Shown piece after piece: positions 18,288 through 27,419 of a DNA stretch of 64,000 bases. The position numbers were made by a program, and so were the translations under genes. How positions within the stretch are numbered: position 1 is the stretch's first letter; the number at the start of each line of letters is the position of its first letter. This DNA comes from an uncultured Oscillospiraceae bacterium. Its GTDB lineage: Bacteria; Bacillota; Clostridia; Oscillospirales; Oscillospiraceae. The notes beneath the pieces were generated by a model, which saw only the letters and a program-made list of their open reading frames with translations, was not told the DNA's origin and made no database searches. The stretch spans positions 1-64,000 of the forward strand of contig CAKTOH010000006.1 in NCBI GenBank assembly GCA_934589705.1, read 5' to 3'.

Positions 18288-18788
18288 TTACTTCTCAAGA
18301 AGCTGCTTCAAAGCAGCAAATCGGGGATCGAGCTCCTTCTGGCAATTGCAGGGACCATCGTTCAGGTTTTTGCCGCATCTCGGACAAAGACCCTTGCAGT
18401 CCTCCTTGCACAGCAGCTTGGAATCCAGATTCAGGACAAAAACCGTCCGCACAATATCATCCAGATCGGCGCTGTCTCCCTCCAGAGGGAATACCCACTC
18501 GTCTTCGTTTTCCTCGTTGGCAAGCTCCGTCACCAGCACCACATCGATGGGAAAGGTTACTTCCCGGTCGAAGGAACCGGCGCACCGGTCGCAGATTCCG
18601 TGGATGGTGGTGCGAACCTGCCCCTCCATCATCAGAACCCCCGCGGTGTTTCTTACCGTGCCCTGAGCCAGAACCGGCTCGGATACGGGGTAGCTCACGC
18701 CATAGCAAAGATCACTCAGATCGACGCTGACGGAAAAGGGAATGCTCTGCCCCGGGCAGTCAATGATTTTCGAAAGCCCTAACAGCAT
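18288..18788 (-). CDS. DUF177 (YceD-like) protein
   Basis: 166 residues from ATG 18788, chosen because AAGGGGGA lies just upstream. YceD/DUF177 proteins affect 23S rRNA accumulation and nearly always sit before rpmF, as here. Visible are a paired-cysteine centre (CDRCAGSFDREV at about 85 and CKEDCKGLCPRCGKNLNDGPCNC near residue 130) and the C-terminal DPRFAALKQLL typical of the family. The cysteine cluster probably binds zinc. Confidence 0.9.
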   Translation of the reverse strand: MLLGLSKIIDCPGQSIPFSVSVDLSDLCYGVSYPVSEPVLAQGTVRNTAGVLMMEGQVRTTIHGICDRCAGSFDREVTFPIDVVLVTELANEENEDEWVFPLEGDSADLDDIVRTVFVLNLDSKLLCKEDCKGLCPRCGKNLNDGPCNCQKELDPRFAALKQLLEK

Positions 18789-18892
18789 ACTTTTCCCCCT
18801 TCTCATAGTCATGCCTAGATATTATATAGGCTCTTTGGCTATTTGTCAAACATTATTTTTACAATTTTCCCGCTTGGGCGGGGAAATTTCGG

Positions 18893-18922
18893 GGCATATA
18901 CCGAACGCCCGGGACATACCAT
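18893..18922 (+). promoter_or_regulatory. Putative sigma-E promoter upstream of spoIVA
   Basis: GGCATATA at 18893-18900, a 14-base spacer, and CATACCAT at 18915-18922. This fits the mother-cell sigma-E consensus (about G-x-C-A-T-A-T-T, 13-15 bases, C-A-T-A-C-A-x-T), with one mismatch in each box. In Bacillus spoIVA is sigma-E dependent. The start of translation lies about 200 bases downstream, so the leader would be long. Confidence 0.55.
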
Positions 18923-18986
18923 GGACTAAGGAAACTCTGAATAAATCGTCGGCGGCTGGACAGCGGATCTTTCGCCCCCAGTCTGC

Positions 18987-19034
18987 GGTTTGAAAAACGG
19001 GAAATACATACAGTATTCCACCGTTTTTCAAACC
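18987..19034. repeat. Long inverted repeat in the spoIVA leader
   Basis: GGTTTGAAAAACGG (18987-19000) and its exact complement CCGTTTTTCAAACC (19021-19034) enclose GAAATACATACAGTATTCCA, whose ends also pair almost completely. It could form a stable hairpin in the leader RNA. The rest of the 18813-19135 gap holds the sigma-E-like site and nothing else I can recognise. Confidence 0.7.
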
Positions 19035-19135
19035 TTGCCTGAGAACAAAATCTCTCGCTGCCAGCTCTTGCCGATTTAATCAGAGCTTCCCTAACAAGCG
19101 CAGGAGCCGTTCTCCTGCCGAGAAGGAGGCTGGCT

Positions 19136-20596
19136 ATGGACAACATTTACGCGGATATCGCCGCCAGAACCGGCGGGAATATCTACATCGGGGTGGTGGG
19201 CCCGGTTCGTACGGGAAAATCCACCCTGGTCAAGAAAATCATGGAGGAGCTGGTGATTCCCGGCATTTCCGACCCTTACCGCCGGGAGCGAGCCAGAGAT
19301 GAGCTGCCCCAGAGCGGCTCCGGCAAGACCATTATGACCTCGGAGCCCAAATTTGTTCCGGAAGAGGCGGTGGAGATTTCCCCAGATGGCGCTGCCAGAT
19401 TCCGGGTGCGGCTTATCGACTCCGTGGGCTATCTGGTGAACGGGGCGGTGGGAGCCGAGGAGGACGGTGCGCCACGGATGGTGACCACCCCTTGGTTTGA
19501 TGAAGAAATTCCCATGACCCAGGCGGCGGAGTTGGGCACGAAGAAGGTGATGGCGGAGCACTGCTCCATCGGCCTGGTGGTGACCACCGACGGCACCGTC
19601 ACCGATATTCCCAGGCAGGATTATCTGGAGGCCGAGGCTCGTGCCATTTCCGACATGCGAAAAACCGGAAAGCCCTGGCTGGTGATTCTCAATTCCCGGA
19701 ATCCCCAGGGGGAGCCTGCCCGTCAGGCGGCGGCGCAGCTTCGGGAGCAGGGCGTGGAGCCTCTGGTGCTGGATGTGGCAGCCATGGGAGCGGGGGACAT
19801 CGGCCGGATATTCACCGCTCTATTGTATACCTTCCCCATGACGGAGCTTCGGGTGTATCTGCCCCGGTGGCTGGATGCCCTGGAAAAGAACCATCCGGTG
19901 AAGCAGGCTCTCTACCAGGCTCTCCGGCAGCATGGGGAGGAAATCCGGAATCTGGGTCAGGCGGAGGGGGCGCTGGCTCCCCTGGGGGAGCTGCCCCAGA
20001 TTCAGAGCTATACCCTTTCCGGCATCGACCTGGCAAACGGCACGGTGAGCGTGACCATCGCCCTGCCGGATACCTTATATTATGAGATTCTCAGCAGCAA
20101 AGCAGGGGTGAGCATTGAAAGCGATGCCCAGCTGCTGGCGCTTCTCATGGAGCTTGCGAAAATCAAGCAGGAATATGATAAAATCTCCGACGCCCTGGAT
20201 GCGGTTCGCGCCACAGGCTATGGGGTGGTCAGCCCGGCCGCCGGGGAAATGCGTCTGGAAAAGCCGGAGATCATCCGCAAGGGCGGAGCCTATGGAGTGA
20301 AGCTCCGGGCGGGAGCCCCCTCTATCCACATGGTTCGGGTGGACATCGACACGGAGATCAGTCCCATGGTGGGCGACGAGAAGCAGTCCCGGGATCTCAT
20401 CGACCGGCTCACCGGGGAAGACCCGGAAATGCTCTGGCAGAGCAATATTTTCGGCAAGTCCGTCTACGACATGATCCAGGAGGGGCTCACCGCCAAGCTG
20501 GTGCAGCTGCCGGAGGAGGTGCGGGTGAAATTCCGGGGCACGCTGACCCGAATCGTCAACGAGGGCGCAACAGGACTGATTTGCCTGATTCTGTGA
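19136..20596 (+). CDS. spoIVA: Stage IV sporulation protein A
   Basis: Spore-coat morphogenetic ATPase that polymerises on the forespore surface and anchors the coat. 486 residues (about 490 is usual). Starts MDNIYADIAARTGGNIYIGV, the strongly conserved SpoIVA N-terminus; Walker A GPVRTGKS at 22-29; TIMTSEPKFVPEEA is the family's stretch replacing a usual switch region. The C-terminal end ..NEGATGLICLIL matches the localisation tail. Start preceded by AGAAGGAGG. It shows that this organism belongs to an endospore-forming lineage. Confidence 0.97.
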   Translation: MDNIYADIAARTGGNIYIGVVGPVRTGKSTLVKKIMEELVIPGISDPYRRERARDELPQSGSGKTIMTSEPKFVPEEAVEISPDGAARFRVRLIDSVGYLVNGAVGAEEDGAPRMVTTPWFDEEIPMTQAAELGTKKVMAEHCSIGLVVTTDGTVTDIPRQDYLEAEARAISDMRKTGKPWLVILNSRNPQGEPARQAAAQLREQGVEPLVLDVAAMGAGDIGRIFTALLYTFPMTELRVYLPRWLDALEKNHPVKQALYQALRQHGEEIRNLGQAEGALAPLGELPQIQSYTLSGIDLANGTVSVTIALPDTLYYEILSSKAGVSIESDAQLLALLMELAKIKQEYDKISDALDAVRATGYGVVSPAAGEMRLEKPEIIRKGGAYGVKLRAGAPSIHMVRVDIDTEISPMVGDEKQSRDLIDRLTGEDPEMLWQSNIFGKSVYDMIQEGLTAKLVQLPEEVRVKFRGTLTRIVNEGATGLICLIL

Positions 20597-20603
20597 TAAA
20601 TTC

Positions 20604-20632
20604 TTGACTTTCCCGCCAATCAGGAATAGAAT
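20604..20632 (+). promoter_or_regulatory. Promoter of the PH-domain gene
   Basis: TTGACT at 20604-20609, a 17-base spacer and TAGAAT at 20627-20632. Confidence 0.75.
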
Positions 20633-20659
20633 GAAAGAAAAAACGGAGGGACAATCACT

Positions 20660-21040
20660 ATGGCTATCAAGATTGAGTACCTGTGGCAGGATCGGAAGCG
20701 TCACCTGGGGCTGCCCATCAGCTTCACCAAGTACAGTCTGTCCGAGGATCGGCTGTTTGTCACCGAGGGCTTCCTGAATATCCGGGACGATGAGGTGCTG
20801 CTGTACCGGGTTCGGGATATCGATACCCACCGTTCCCTGTGGCAGAGGCTTTTCGGCGTGGGCACGGTGACGGTGATTTCCTCCGACAAGACCCGGCCTA
20901 CTCTGGTGATGAAGAACATCAAGGAGCCGCTGATGGTCAAGGAGCTGGTTCACAAGCAGGTGGAGGAAATGAAGGTTCATCGGCGGGTGCGCTACGGGGA
21001 AATTCTCACCACCGGCGACGACGGGGACGATCTGGACTGA
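20660..21040 (+). CDS. Bacterial PH (bPH2) domain protein
   Basis: 126 residues with the pattern of DUF304/bPH2 domains: Y-L(W), FTKYSLSEDRLFVTEGFLN, the LLYRVRDIDTHRSLWQRLFG segment (family consensus V-x-D-I-x-x-x-Q-S-x-x-x-R-x-F-G) and GTVTVISSDKT. No membrane segment, unlike YdbS/YdbT proteins, so probably a soluble single domain. Acidic C-terminal tail. Function unknown. It has its own promoter and a strong terminator. Confidence 0.8.
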   Translation: MAIKIEYLWQDRKRHLGLPISFTKYSLSEDRLFVTEGFLNIRDDEVLLYRVRDIDTHRSLWQRLFGVGTVTVISSDKTRPTLVMKNIKEPLMVKELVHKQVEEMKVHRRVRYGEILTTGDDGDDLD

Positions 21041-21051
21041 TAAGAGAACAT

Positions 21052-21084
21052 GGGCGCGGGGCAAATGCCCCGCGCCCGTCTTTT
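21052..21084 (+). terminator. Terminator of the PH-domain gene
   Basis: A perfect 11-bp stem GGGCGCGGGGC, loop AAAT, GCCCCGCGCCC, followed by GTCTTTT. Confidence 0.9.
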
Positions 21085-21173
21085 GCCTAGTGAATAGTGC
21101 ATGGTGAATAGGGAATAGGTGCGGTGTCCCTTCGGGACAATGGATAACAATGTATGCAGTGTCGAAAAACGTA

Positions 21174-21212
21174 TGTCATTGCGAACCAGTCCGCAGACTG
21201 GTGTGGCAATCC
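21174..21212. repeat. Module A repeat copy
   Basis: TGTCATTGCGAACCAGT, a short stem-loop CCGCAG, ACTGGTGTGGCAATCC. At least ten copies lie in the window, in both orientations. It ends about 40 bases from the Big2 protein gene. Confidence 0.85.
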
Positions 21213-21249
21213 GTCCATTATCATCTAACGCTTGAAGAAACTGAATTGA

Positions 21250-22512
21250 CTAATTAATAGGTGTAAACGTCATTTTCAGATGCCAGACTGCGCAATTACC
21301 ACTGTATCGGCCACCATTTTCTACAACTACAACATCCCCCTCAACGGTAAAGCTTTTTTTGCACATTTCATCCGTCAAAGTAAGTCTTTCACTGTAGCTG
21401 CCATAGTCAGGCTTGGAGTCGGCGTCTTCAGCCCAGCCACCAACGGTAAATTCCTCACCGGGAATCAGAGAGAGGGTACTGCCAGAACGGATTGGTTCAT
21501 GATTGAACTCAAAACCATTGCTCCAATGGCTTCCGACATGGTCATTAGATACCATGGTGATTGAGGCGGATAGACGGAATTTTTGGGGAGAAACAGGTAT
21601 GTTGATAGAGAACACCTCTTTTATGCCATTGGATGTGGTTGCAGTGATTGTAACATTTCCGGCGGAAAGAGCCTTTACGAGCCCTTTCGGAGAAACGGTT
21701 GCAATGCTATCGTTGCTGGAAGACCAAGTGATGGTTTTGTCTGTTGTGTTTTCCGGTAGTACAGTTGCTGTTAGCTGCATGGAATTATTGCGATAAAATG
21801 GCTTTTCCGCGTCCCATTTTGACGTCAATTCGACACGTTCCGCGAGAATTGGCAGAACATTCAGGTGAATGGTACCGGAAACACCATTTGAATGACTGAC
21901 GGTAATATCAGCCTCGCCAACAGAAAGAGCCTGGAAAGTTCCGTCCTTGTTGACTCTTACTGTTTTTGCGGATGAGCTTTTCCAAGTGACTTTAGAACTT
22001 GTAACATCCTCCGGCATAAAGCTGATCGATAGCGTGCCCTTGTCACCGATGTATACGTCAGTTGTATCTGCGGTGATATTGATTTGCTCAGGAAGTACAT
22101 CAACGACTGAGATTTGTTTTTTTGCAATTACTTTGTTGGATGCTTTAATTGTGATAGTAGACTTCCCAGGAGCTATGCCAGTAATGTGAATGCAAGGGGA
22201 ACCTGCGGCATCAAGCTCAGCGATTGCAATTTTGGGGCTGCTGGATGTAACTTCCAGTCCAGAGCAGGTGGCTTCTTGCGGGAGTAATTCAAAATCTAAG
22301 TCCTGCGTATGGCCGACCTGAACGGAGAATGCTTCATCAGAGAAAGTGATTTTTTCCACTTGAGTGAATTCTGTGCGCGTCGGTTCTGTTGTGGCGATCA
22401 TTGTGTTTTCACTGCTTGTGGCGGTTTTAGGTGTATTTTCTGCAACGGCATTCACGGAGCATAGATTTGCAAGCAGAAATGATACCAAGAACAAGTGAAT
22501 AAAGTGTTTCAT
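21250..22512 (-). CDS. Secreted Big2 (Ig-like) repeat protein
   Basis: 420 residues with a signal peptide (residues 1-25, MKHFIHLFLVSFLLANLCSV) and no lipobox or LPXTG anchor. Three Ig-like Big2 domains follow, about 52-137, 138-222 and 226-310; they contain the family's marks VTWKSSSAKTVRVNKDGTFQ and ITWSSSNDSIATVSPKGLVK and end with (G)-x-A-x-I-T-(V/A). The last 110 residues are unassigned and contain two cysteines. The base composition is visibly richer in A/T than the neighbours, which suggests recent acquisition. Probably an adhesin or surface protein, by family analogy. Confidence 0.85.
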   Translation of the reverse strand: MKHFIHLFLVSFLLANLCSVNAVAENTPKTATSSENTMIATTEPTRTEFTQVEKITFSDEAFSVQVGHTQDLDFELLPQEATCSGLEVTSSSPKIAIAELDAAGSPCIHITGIAPGKSTITIKASNKVIAKKQISVVDVLPEQINITADTTDVYIGDKGTLSISFMPEDVTSSKVTWKSSSAKTVRVNKDGTFQALSVGEADITVSHSNGVSGTIHLNVLPILAERVELTSKWDAEKPFYRNNSMQLTATVLPENTTDKTITWSSSNDSIATVSPKGLVKALSAGNVTITATTSNGIKEVFSINIPVSPQKFRLSASITMVSNDHVGSHWSNGFEFNHEPIRSGSTLSLIPGEEFTVGGWAEDADSKPDYGSYSERLTLTDEMCKKSFTVEGDVVVVENGGRYSGNCAVWHLKMTFTPIN

Positions 22513-22767
22513 TTTCTACCTCCTGGACGTTGATGATGTACGTGTGAGATTTCAATTTAAAGAAAATTGCCAATGTGACACTACTAAAATAGCAAAAATA
22601 GATAAAAATGTCAATATCTGCACATAAGAAATTGTAAACAGTGTCCTATATGCGCTCGTTCAGCGGCAAGACACCGACATTCGGAAAAAATTCACATTCA
22701 TCCGCTTTACCCCGTGGGAAAAATGTGGTACACTAACCTCAAATATCGTTTTTTACGGAGGAATCCC

Positions 22768-25485
22768 ATGAAACTGGAAAAACGAAAAAAATGGAACTAT
22801 CCGGCCATCGGCTTTGCCATTCCCTGTCTGGGGATGCTGTTTTTGATGGCGGTGAGCCAGTACGCCCCCTTCGGCAAGTATTCCATGCTGTATTCCGATA
22901 TGTACCACCAGTATTACCCCTTCTTCGTGGCCTTCCGCAACGCACTGCGGGAGGGCAGGGGACTGCTCTACACCTGGAGCGTGGGTCTGGGCATGGACTA
23001 CCTGGGTCTCATCGCCTACTATCTGGCATCGCCACTGAATTTACTCAGCGTGCTGGTGCCGGAAGGATGGCTGCTGGGCTATTTTTCCCTGCTGGTTCCC
23101 ATCAAGCTGGGGCTTGCCGGTCTGTTCTTCAGCCTGTTTCTGAAACAGATTTTCCACAGGGACGATTTTTCTGTCTCCGTATTCGGCGCGTTCTACGGCC
23201 TGTGCGCCTGGGCGCTGGGCTATCAATGGAACGTGATGTGGCTGGATACCTTCGCCCTGCTTCCTTTGGCTGCCCTGGGCACGGTGCGCCTTCTGAAGGA
23301 GAAAAAGACGGTGCTTTACACCGTCAGCCTGTTTTTCTCCGTTTTTGCCAACTATTATGTTGGCCTTTTCACCTGCATTTTCGTATTTCTCCTGTTTTTC
23401 ACCTACCAGATCTGCCGGTGGGGCGGCTGGAAGAAATTCTTCTGTGACCTGGGCCGGATCGCCCTGTTTTCCGCCATTGCCATCGGCATGTCCGCGATTC
23501 TCACCATCCCGGCTCTGACGGCTTTGAGCACCACCCAGTCCAGCGTGAACAAATTCCCCACCTCCTTCCGGCTGAACATCGCCAAGGAGCACACGATTCT
23601 GGGCCTGCTGGACGCCATGCGTCAGGTGGCGGGGAACATGGGCGGCAGTCTGGAGCCTACCTTCAAGGAGGGACTGCCGAACCTGTACTGCGGCATTGTC
23701 AGCGTATTTCTCATGTTCCTGTACCTGATGGCAAAGGAGGTGCGGCTTCGGGATAAGATCTGCGCCGTGGGGCTGCTGCTGTTCTTCAATGTCAGCTTCA
23801 TCATCCGGCAGCTGGACTATATCTGGCACGGCTTCCACTTTACCAACATGATCCCTTACCGGTTCAGCTTCCTGTACAGCTTTGTGGTGCTGTTCATGGC
23901 CTACCGGGCCTGGACATTGCGCCGAACCTTTGGCCCCAAACGGATCATCCTGGCAGGAGTGCTGGCCGCGGCGGTGCTGGCCTGCTCCAATCAGCTCACC
24001 GAGACCGTTCCCCTGGAGCTTTTCGGCAGAGAATGGAATATCCACCTGTATTTTATCTATAATCTGATATTCCTGGTGCTGTACCTGCTGGCCATGCTGG
24101 CGGGAAGCATTACGGAGACGGCTCCCGAGGGAGCAACGCCCCGTGAAATTGCCCGGATCCGGTTGGAGGTTCACCAGCAGTCGCTCCGTTCCCGAGCCCT
24201 GATTCTGGGAATTATGGTGGTGGAGCTGACAGCCAACCTGATCTGCTTCGGCCTGTACTTTCCGGGCACCGGGGTTTCCAACTATCCCAAGGGCACGGAA
24301 AAGACGGCCTCCGTCATCCGCTATATGAAGGAGCGGGAGAAAAATAACCGCTTCTTCCGGGCGGAAACCACCCATTCCCAGACCCTGAATGACGGCGCTC
24401 TGAACAATTACAACGGCGTCAGCACCTTCACAAGTTCCGCAAACGTCAATACCACCCTCTTTATGCAGAGCCTGGGCTTCAGCGCGAAAAACACCTATAA
24501 CCGATACCTTTTTGAGGAAAGCTCTCCGGTTTCCAACCTGTTTTTGGGGCTCAAGTATATGATTGAGCGGGACGGAAAGGACAAAACCAGCACTTATTTT
24601 ACGGAGATCAACCGGTTCGGCGACACGGTGCTGCTGGAAAACCAGGCCTATCTGCCTCTGGGCTTTCTGGCAAACTCCCAGCTTGCCGATCTGGAGTTTA
24701 ACGCCACAGACAACGGCTTCGATTTCCAGAACCGGCTGTTTTCCGCCGCCACCGGCGTGAATGGTCCGGTCTGGCACCGGATTGAAAATTTCAGGATTTA
24801 TGGCGACGGCGTCAACGTCTTTGAGGAAAACGGTCAGGGCTACTGCAAGTACGACAGCACCGTGGACAAGGGCGACCTGACCTACAGCTTCACGGCGGAA
24901 ACCGACGGCTTTTTCTGCGTCCAGCTGGATCTGCCCAAGCGGAACGACTTCTATCTCAGCGTCAATGGGGTGGAGCTGTACAAGGAGAAAATCAGCCTTC
25001 AGCAGATGTTTGCCGGAAAGAATGTCAAGGCCGGAGACGAAATTCTGGTGCGCATCGTCTGCCCGGACGGCGAGAGCAGCAGTGCCAATGTTACCGCGGC
25101 AGTGCTGGACGCCGACATTTTTGCCCAGGGCTACGGGGTGCTGAACGCCTCTACCTGGAATCTGACCAAGTTCCGCTCCACCCGGATGGAGGGCACCATT
25201 GACTGCGACCGGGATGGCCTTTTGTATACCTCCATCCCTCTGAACGGCAACTGGCATGTGTTCGTTGACGGCAAGGAAGCGGATACGGTGAAGGTAGGAA
25301 ACTGCATGGCGGCGGTGCCCCTGAGTGCGGGAACCCACACCCTGCGGTTTGTCTATCGGAATCCGGGCTTTTCCCTGGGCTGGAAGATTTCCGTCGCCTC
25401 CGCCGCCGTCTTCGGCCTGTGGCTGGCGCTTACCCGGACGGACAGAAAACGGGGAAAATTTGATCGGAAACCGGCAGAGAATTAG
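22768..25485 (+). CDS. YfhO family polytopic membrane protein
   Basis: 905 residues from ATG 22768 (GGAGGA upstream); an open extension to 22714 has no ribosome site. The first half has about a dozen hydrophobic helices; the second half is mostly soluble, ending with one more helix (FSLGWKISVASAAVFGLWLA). SDMYHQYYPFF and GLGMDYLGLIAYYLASPLNL match the YfhO/GtrA-associated family. In Bacillus and Listeria YfhO-like proteins help add GlcNAc or other sugars to teichoic acids and glycolipids. That role is inferred only from family. Confidence 0.88.
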   Translation: MKLEKRKKWNYPAIGFAIPCLGMLFLMAVSQYAPFGKYSMLYSDMYHQYYPFFVAFRNALREGRGLLYTWSVGLGMDYLGLIAYYLASPLNLLSVLVPEGWLLGYFSLLVPIKLGLAGLFFSLFLKQIFHRDDFSVSVFGAFYGLCAWALGYQWNVMWLDTFALLPLAALGTVRLLKEKKTVLYTVSLFFSVFANYYVGLFTCIFVFLLFFTYQICRWGGWKKFFCDLGRIALFSAIAIGMSAILTIPALTALSTTQSSVNKFPTSFRLNIAKEHTILGLLDAMRQVAGNMGGSLEPTFKEGLPNLYCGIVSVFLMFLYLMAKEVRLRDKICAVGLLLFFNVSFIIRQLDYIWHGFHFTNMIPYRFSFLYSFVVLFMAYRAWTLRRTFGPKRIILAGVLAAAVLACSNQLTETVPLELFGREWNIHLYFIYNLIFLVLYLLAMLAGSITETAPEGATPREIARIRLEVHQQSLRSRALILGIMVVELTANLICFGLYFPGTGVSNYPKGTEKTASVIRYMKEREKNNRFFRAETTHSQTLNDGALNNYNGVSTFTSSANVNTTLFMQSLGFSAKNTYNRYLFEESSPVSNLFLGLKYMIERDGKDKTSTYFTEINRFGDTVLLENQAYLPLGFLANSQLADLEFNATDNGFDFQNRLFSAATGVNGPVWHRIENFRIYGDGVNVFEENGQGYCKYDSTVDKGDLTYSFTAETDGFFCVQLDLPKRNDFYLSVNGVELYKEKISLQQMFAGKNVKAGDEILVRIVCPDGESSSANVTAAVLDADIFAQGYGVLNASTWNLTKFRSTRMEGTIDCDRDGLLYTSIPLNGNWHVFVDGKEADTVKVGNCMAAVPLSAGTHTLRFVYRNPGFSLGWKISVASAAVFGLWLALTRTDRKRGKFDRKPAEN

Positions 25486-25488
25486 TGG

Positions 25489-25517
25489 TTGTATTCTCAA
25501 GCGCAATCATGTATAAT
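25489..25517 (+). promoter_or_regulatory. Promoter of murC
   Basis: TTGTAT at 25489-25494, a 17-base spacer, TATAAT at 25512-25517. The -35 overlaps the first bases after the stop codon of the upstream membrane-protein gene. Confidence 0.85.
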
Positions 25518-25557
25518 AGGGTAGCTTTGCAAATAAAGCGTCGGAGGATCGACTGTT

Positions 25558-26922
25558 ATGCTTCAAAATAAAAAGATCGGCCAATATCTCGCACCCGGCA
25601 GCCATGTGCACCTGGTAGGCATCGGCGGCGTTTCCATGCGCCCTCTGGGTCTGGTGCTCAAGGGAATGGGAATGAAGGTCACCGGTTCGGATATGAGTGC
25701 TTCCGATGGCACCCGGGAGCTGGAGGCCAAGGGCATTCCCGTGACCATCGGCCACAATGCGGAAAACATTCAGGGCGCGGACTGCATCATCCGCACCGCC
25801 GCTGCCCATAACGACAATCCGGAGATTGCCGCCGCCCGGGCTTCCGGCATTCCCGTTTTCGAGCGGGCTCAGGCCTGGGGCGAGATTATGCGCTCCTATA
25901 AAAACGCCGTCTGCGTTTCCGGCACCCACGGCAAGACCACGACTACTTCCATGCTGACCCACATCCTTATGGAGGCCAATTTGGATCCCACGGTGATGAT
26001 CGGCGGCTATCTGCCCCTGCTTCACGCCAGCCATCGGGTGGGTCACGGAGACACTATCCTGCTCGAAAGCTGCGAATACTGCGATTCCTTCCTGAATTTC
26101 TTCCCCACGCTGGCTTTGGTTCTGAATGTGGAGGAGGATCACCTGGATTACTTCAAGGACTTAGCGGATATTCAGAAATCCTTCCATAAATTTGCGGAAA
26201 TGGCCACCTTCGGCGTGGTTGCCAACGGCGACGATCCCCACACCGTTCAGGCTTTGGAGGGCATCGACTATGTGACCTTCGGTCTGGGGGAGGGAAACCG
26301 GATTCACGCGGCCAATATGTGCCCTGACTGGCGGCACTTCGACGTGCTGTGTGACGGAGAATTCTATTGCCATCTGGATATGGGCGTGCTGGGTCGGCAC
26401 AACGCCATGAACGCCCTGGCGGCCTCTGCCGCGGCCTGGATGATGGGCATTCCCGGCGAGGCGGTTTCCCGAGGGCTGGTATCTTTCCACGGCGCAGGCC
26501 GTCGGATGGAGTTCAAGGGAAAGTTCCACGGCGCGGACGTGTATGACGACTACGCCCACCACCCGGATGAGGTGGCGGCTACCATTTCCGCCGTCCGGGA
26601 TGCCATGCCGGGAAGACGGCTGGTGCTGGCCTTCCAGCCCCACACCTATTCCCGAACCAGCGCCCTCTTTGACGATTTTGTCCGGGAGCTGAGCCGGGCG
26701 GACGTGCTGGTGCTGGCGGAAATCTACGCCGCCCGGGAGCGGAACACCATCGGCATTTCCTCTGCGGACGTGGCGGAAAAAATCCCCGGTGCGGTCTTCT
26801 GCGAGACTCTGCCGGAGGTTACAGAGTATCTGCGCGAGAACGTCCGGGAGGGCGACGTGGTGCTGACCATGGGCGCGGGAGATATTTTCCGCGCGGGCGA
26901 GGCACTGCTCAAGAGCGAGTAA
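25558..26922 (+). CDS. murC: UDP-N-acetylmuramate--L-alanine ligase
   Basis: Adds L-alanine to UDP-MurNAc, the first peptide-forming step of peptidoglycan synthesis. 454 residues: N-terminal Rossmann domain (HLVGIGGVSMRPLG), ATP loop GTHGKTTTTS from residue 122, LESCEYCDSFLNFFP and LNVEEDHLDYF in the central domain, C-terminal YDDYAHHPDEV and FQPHTYSRT, all MurC marks. Start ATG 25558 follows GGAGGATCG. Confidence 0.96.
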   Translation: MLQNKKIGQYLAPGSHVHLVGIGGVSMRPLGLVLKGMGMKVTGSDMSASDGTRELEAKGIPVTIGHNAENIQGADCIIRTAAAHNDNPEIAAARASGIPVFERAQAWGEIMRSYKNAVCVSGTHGKTTTTSMLTHILMEANLDPTVMIGGYLPLLHASHRVGHGDTILLESCEYCDSFLNFFPTLALVLNVEEDHLDYFKDLADIQKSFHKFAEMATFGVVANGDDPHTVQALEGIDYVTFGLGEGNRIHAANMCPDWRHFDVLCDGEFYCHLDMGVLGRHNAMNALAASAAAWMMGIPGEAVSRGLVSFHGAGRRMEFKGKFHGADVYDDYAHHPDEVAATISAVRDAMPGRRLVLAFQPHTYSRTSALFDDFVRELSRADVLVLAEIYAARERNTIGISSADVAEKIPGAVFCETLPEVTEYLRENVREGDVVLTMGAGDIFRAGEALLKSE

Positions 26923-26927
26923 AAAAG

Positions 26928-26955
26928 AAACTGTGCCGGATTTCCGGCACAGTTT
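26928..26955 (+). terminator. Hairpin after murC
   Basis: A perfect 13-bp stem AAACTGTGCCGGA / TCCGGCACAGTTT. It is preceded by A-rich sequence, so it could also stop transcription from the other strand. Confidence 0.75.
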
Positions 26956-26972
26956 AGACTATCGAAAAAACA

Positions 26973-27419
26973 TGTCATTGCGAACCAGTGGTGCTCCGCG
27001 CAGCGAATCTAAAATAACAATGACTGCCGGTGGCAGTCATACCATAGTGCAGCGCAGACTGGTGTGGCCCTTTCCAAGGATTTCCTCCGGTCACAATCCG
27101 TACCCCCCAAGCCTTCCCCAGCGGGGAAGGTGGCACAGCGTAGCTGTGACGGATGAGTGCCACTTGCCTCTCCCTATGGGAGAGGTGCCCTGAAAGGGCG
27201 GAGAGGGCGATTTGCACCCTCTCAGTCACTTCGTGACAGCTCCCCCAAAGTGGGAGCCAAGGGGGAACGGATTGCCACGTCGGCCGCTGGCCTCCTCGCA
27301 ATGACATGCGCTTCCGATAGTGTTCTGAAGTACCGGGGGATTGCCACGCCAGTCTGCGGACTGGCTCGCAATGACACGGTTTTTTCGGCGGCCAAAGGTG
27401 TATCCGGCACATTTCTCGA
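26973..27419. repeat. Composite repeat block (A split by C, D, B-like, two inverted A)
   Basis: No gene is supported. Module A begins at 26973 and is split after ACCAGT by a module C copy (26988-27052) before its right half GACTGGTGTGGCCC. Module D follows (about 27104-27155: CCTTCCCC/GGGGAAGG, GTGGCACAGCG, GACGGATGAG), then a B-like variant (CTCTCAGTCAC, ACAGCTCCC..GGGAGCC), then two inverted A copies (27269-27306 and 27338-27376). Confidence 0.8.

Noticed and set aside
23041..25506. 821-residue minus-strand frame opposite the YfhO-like gene
   Set aside because: Shadow; GC-rich third positions of the real gene keep the opposite frame open.
26973..27380. A CRISPR array
   Set aside because: The repeats are palindromic, of several kinds, irregularly spaced and in both orientations; no cas gene is present.
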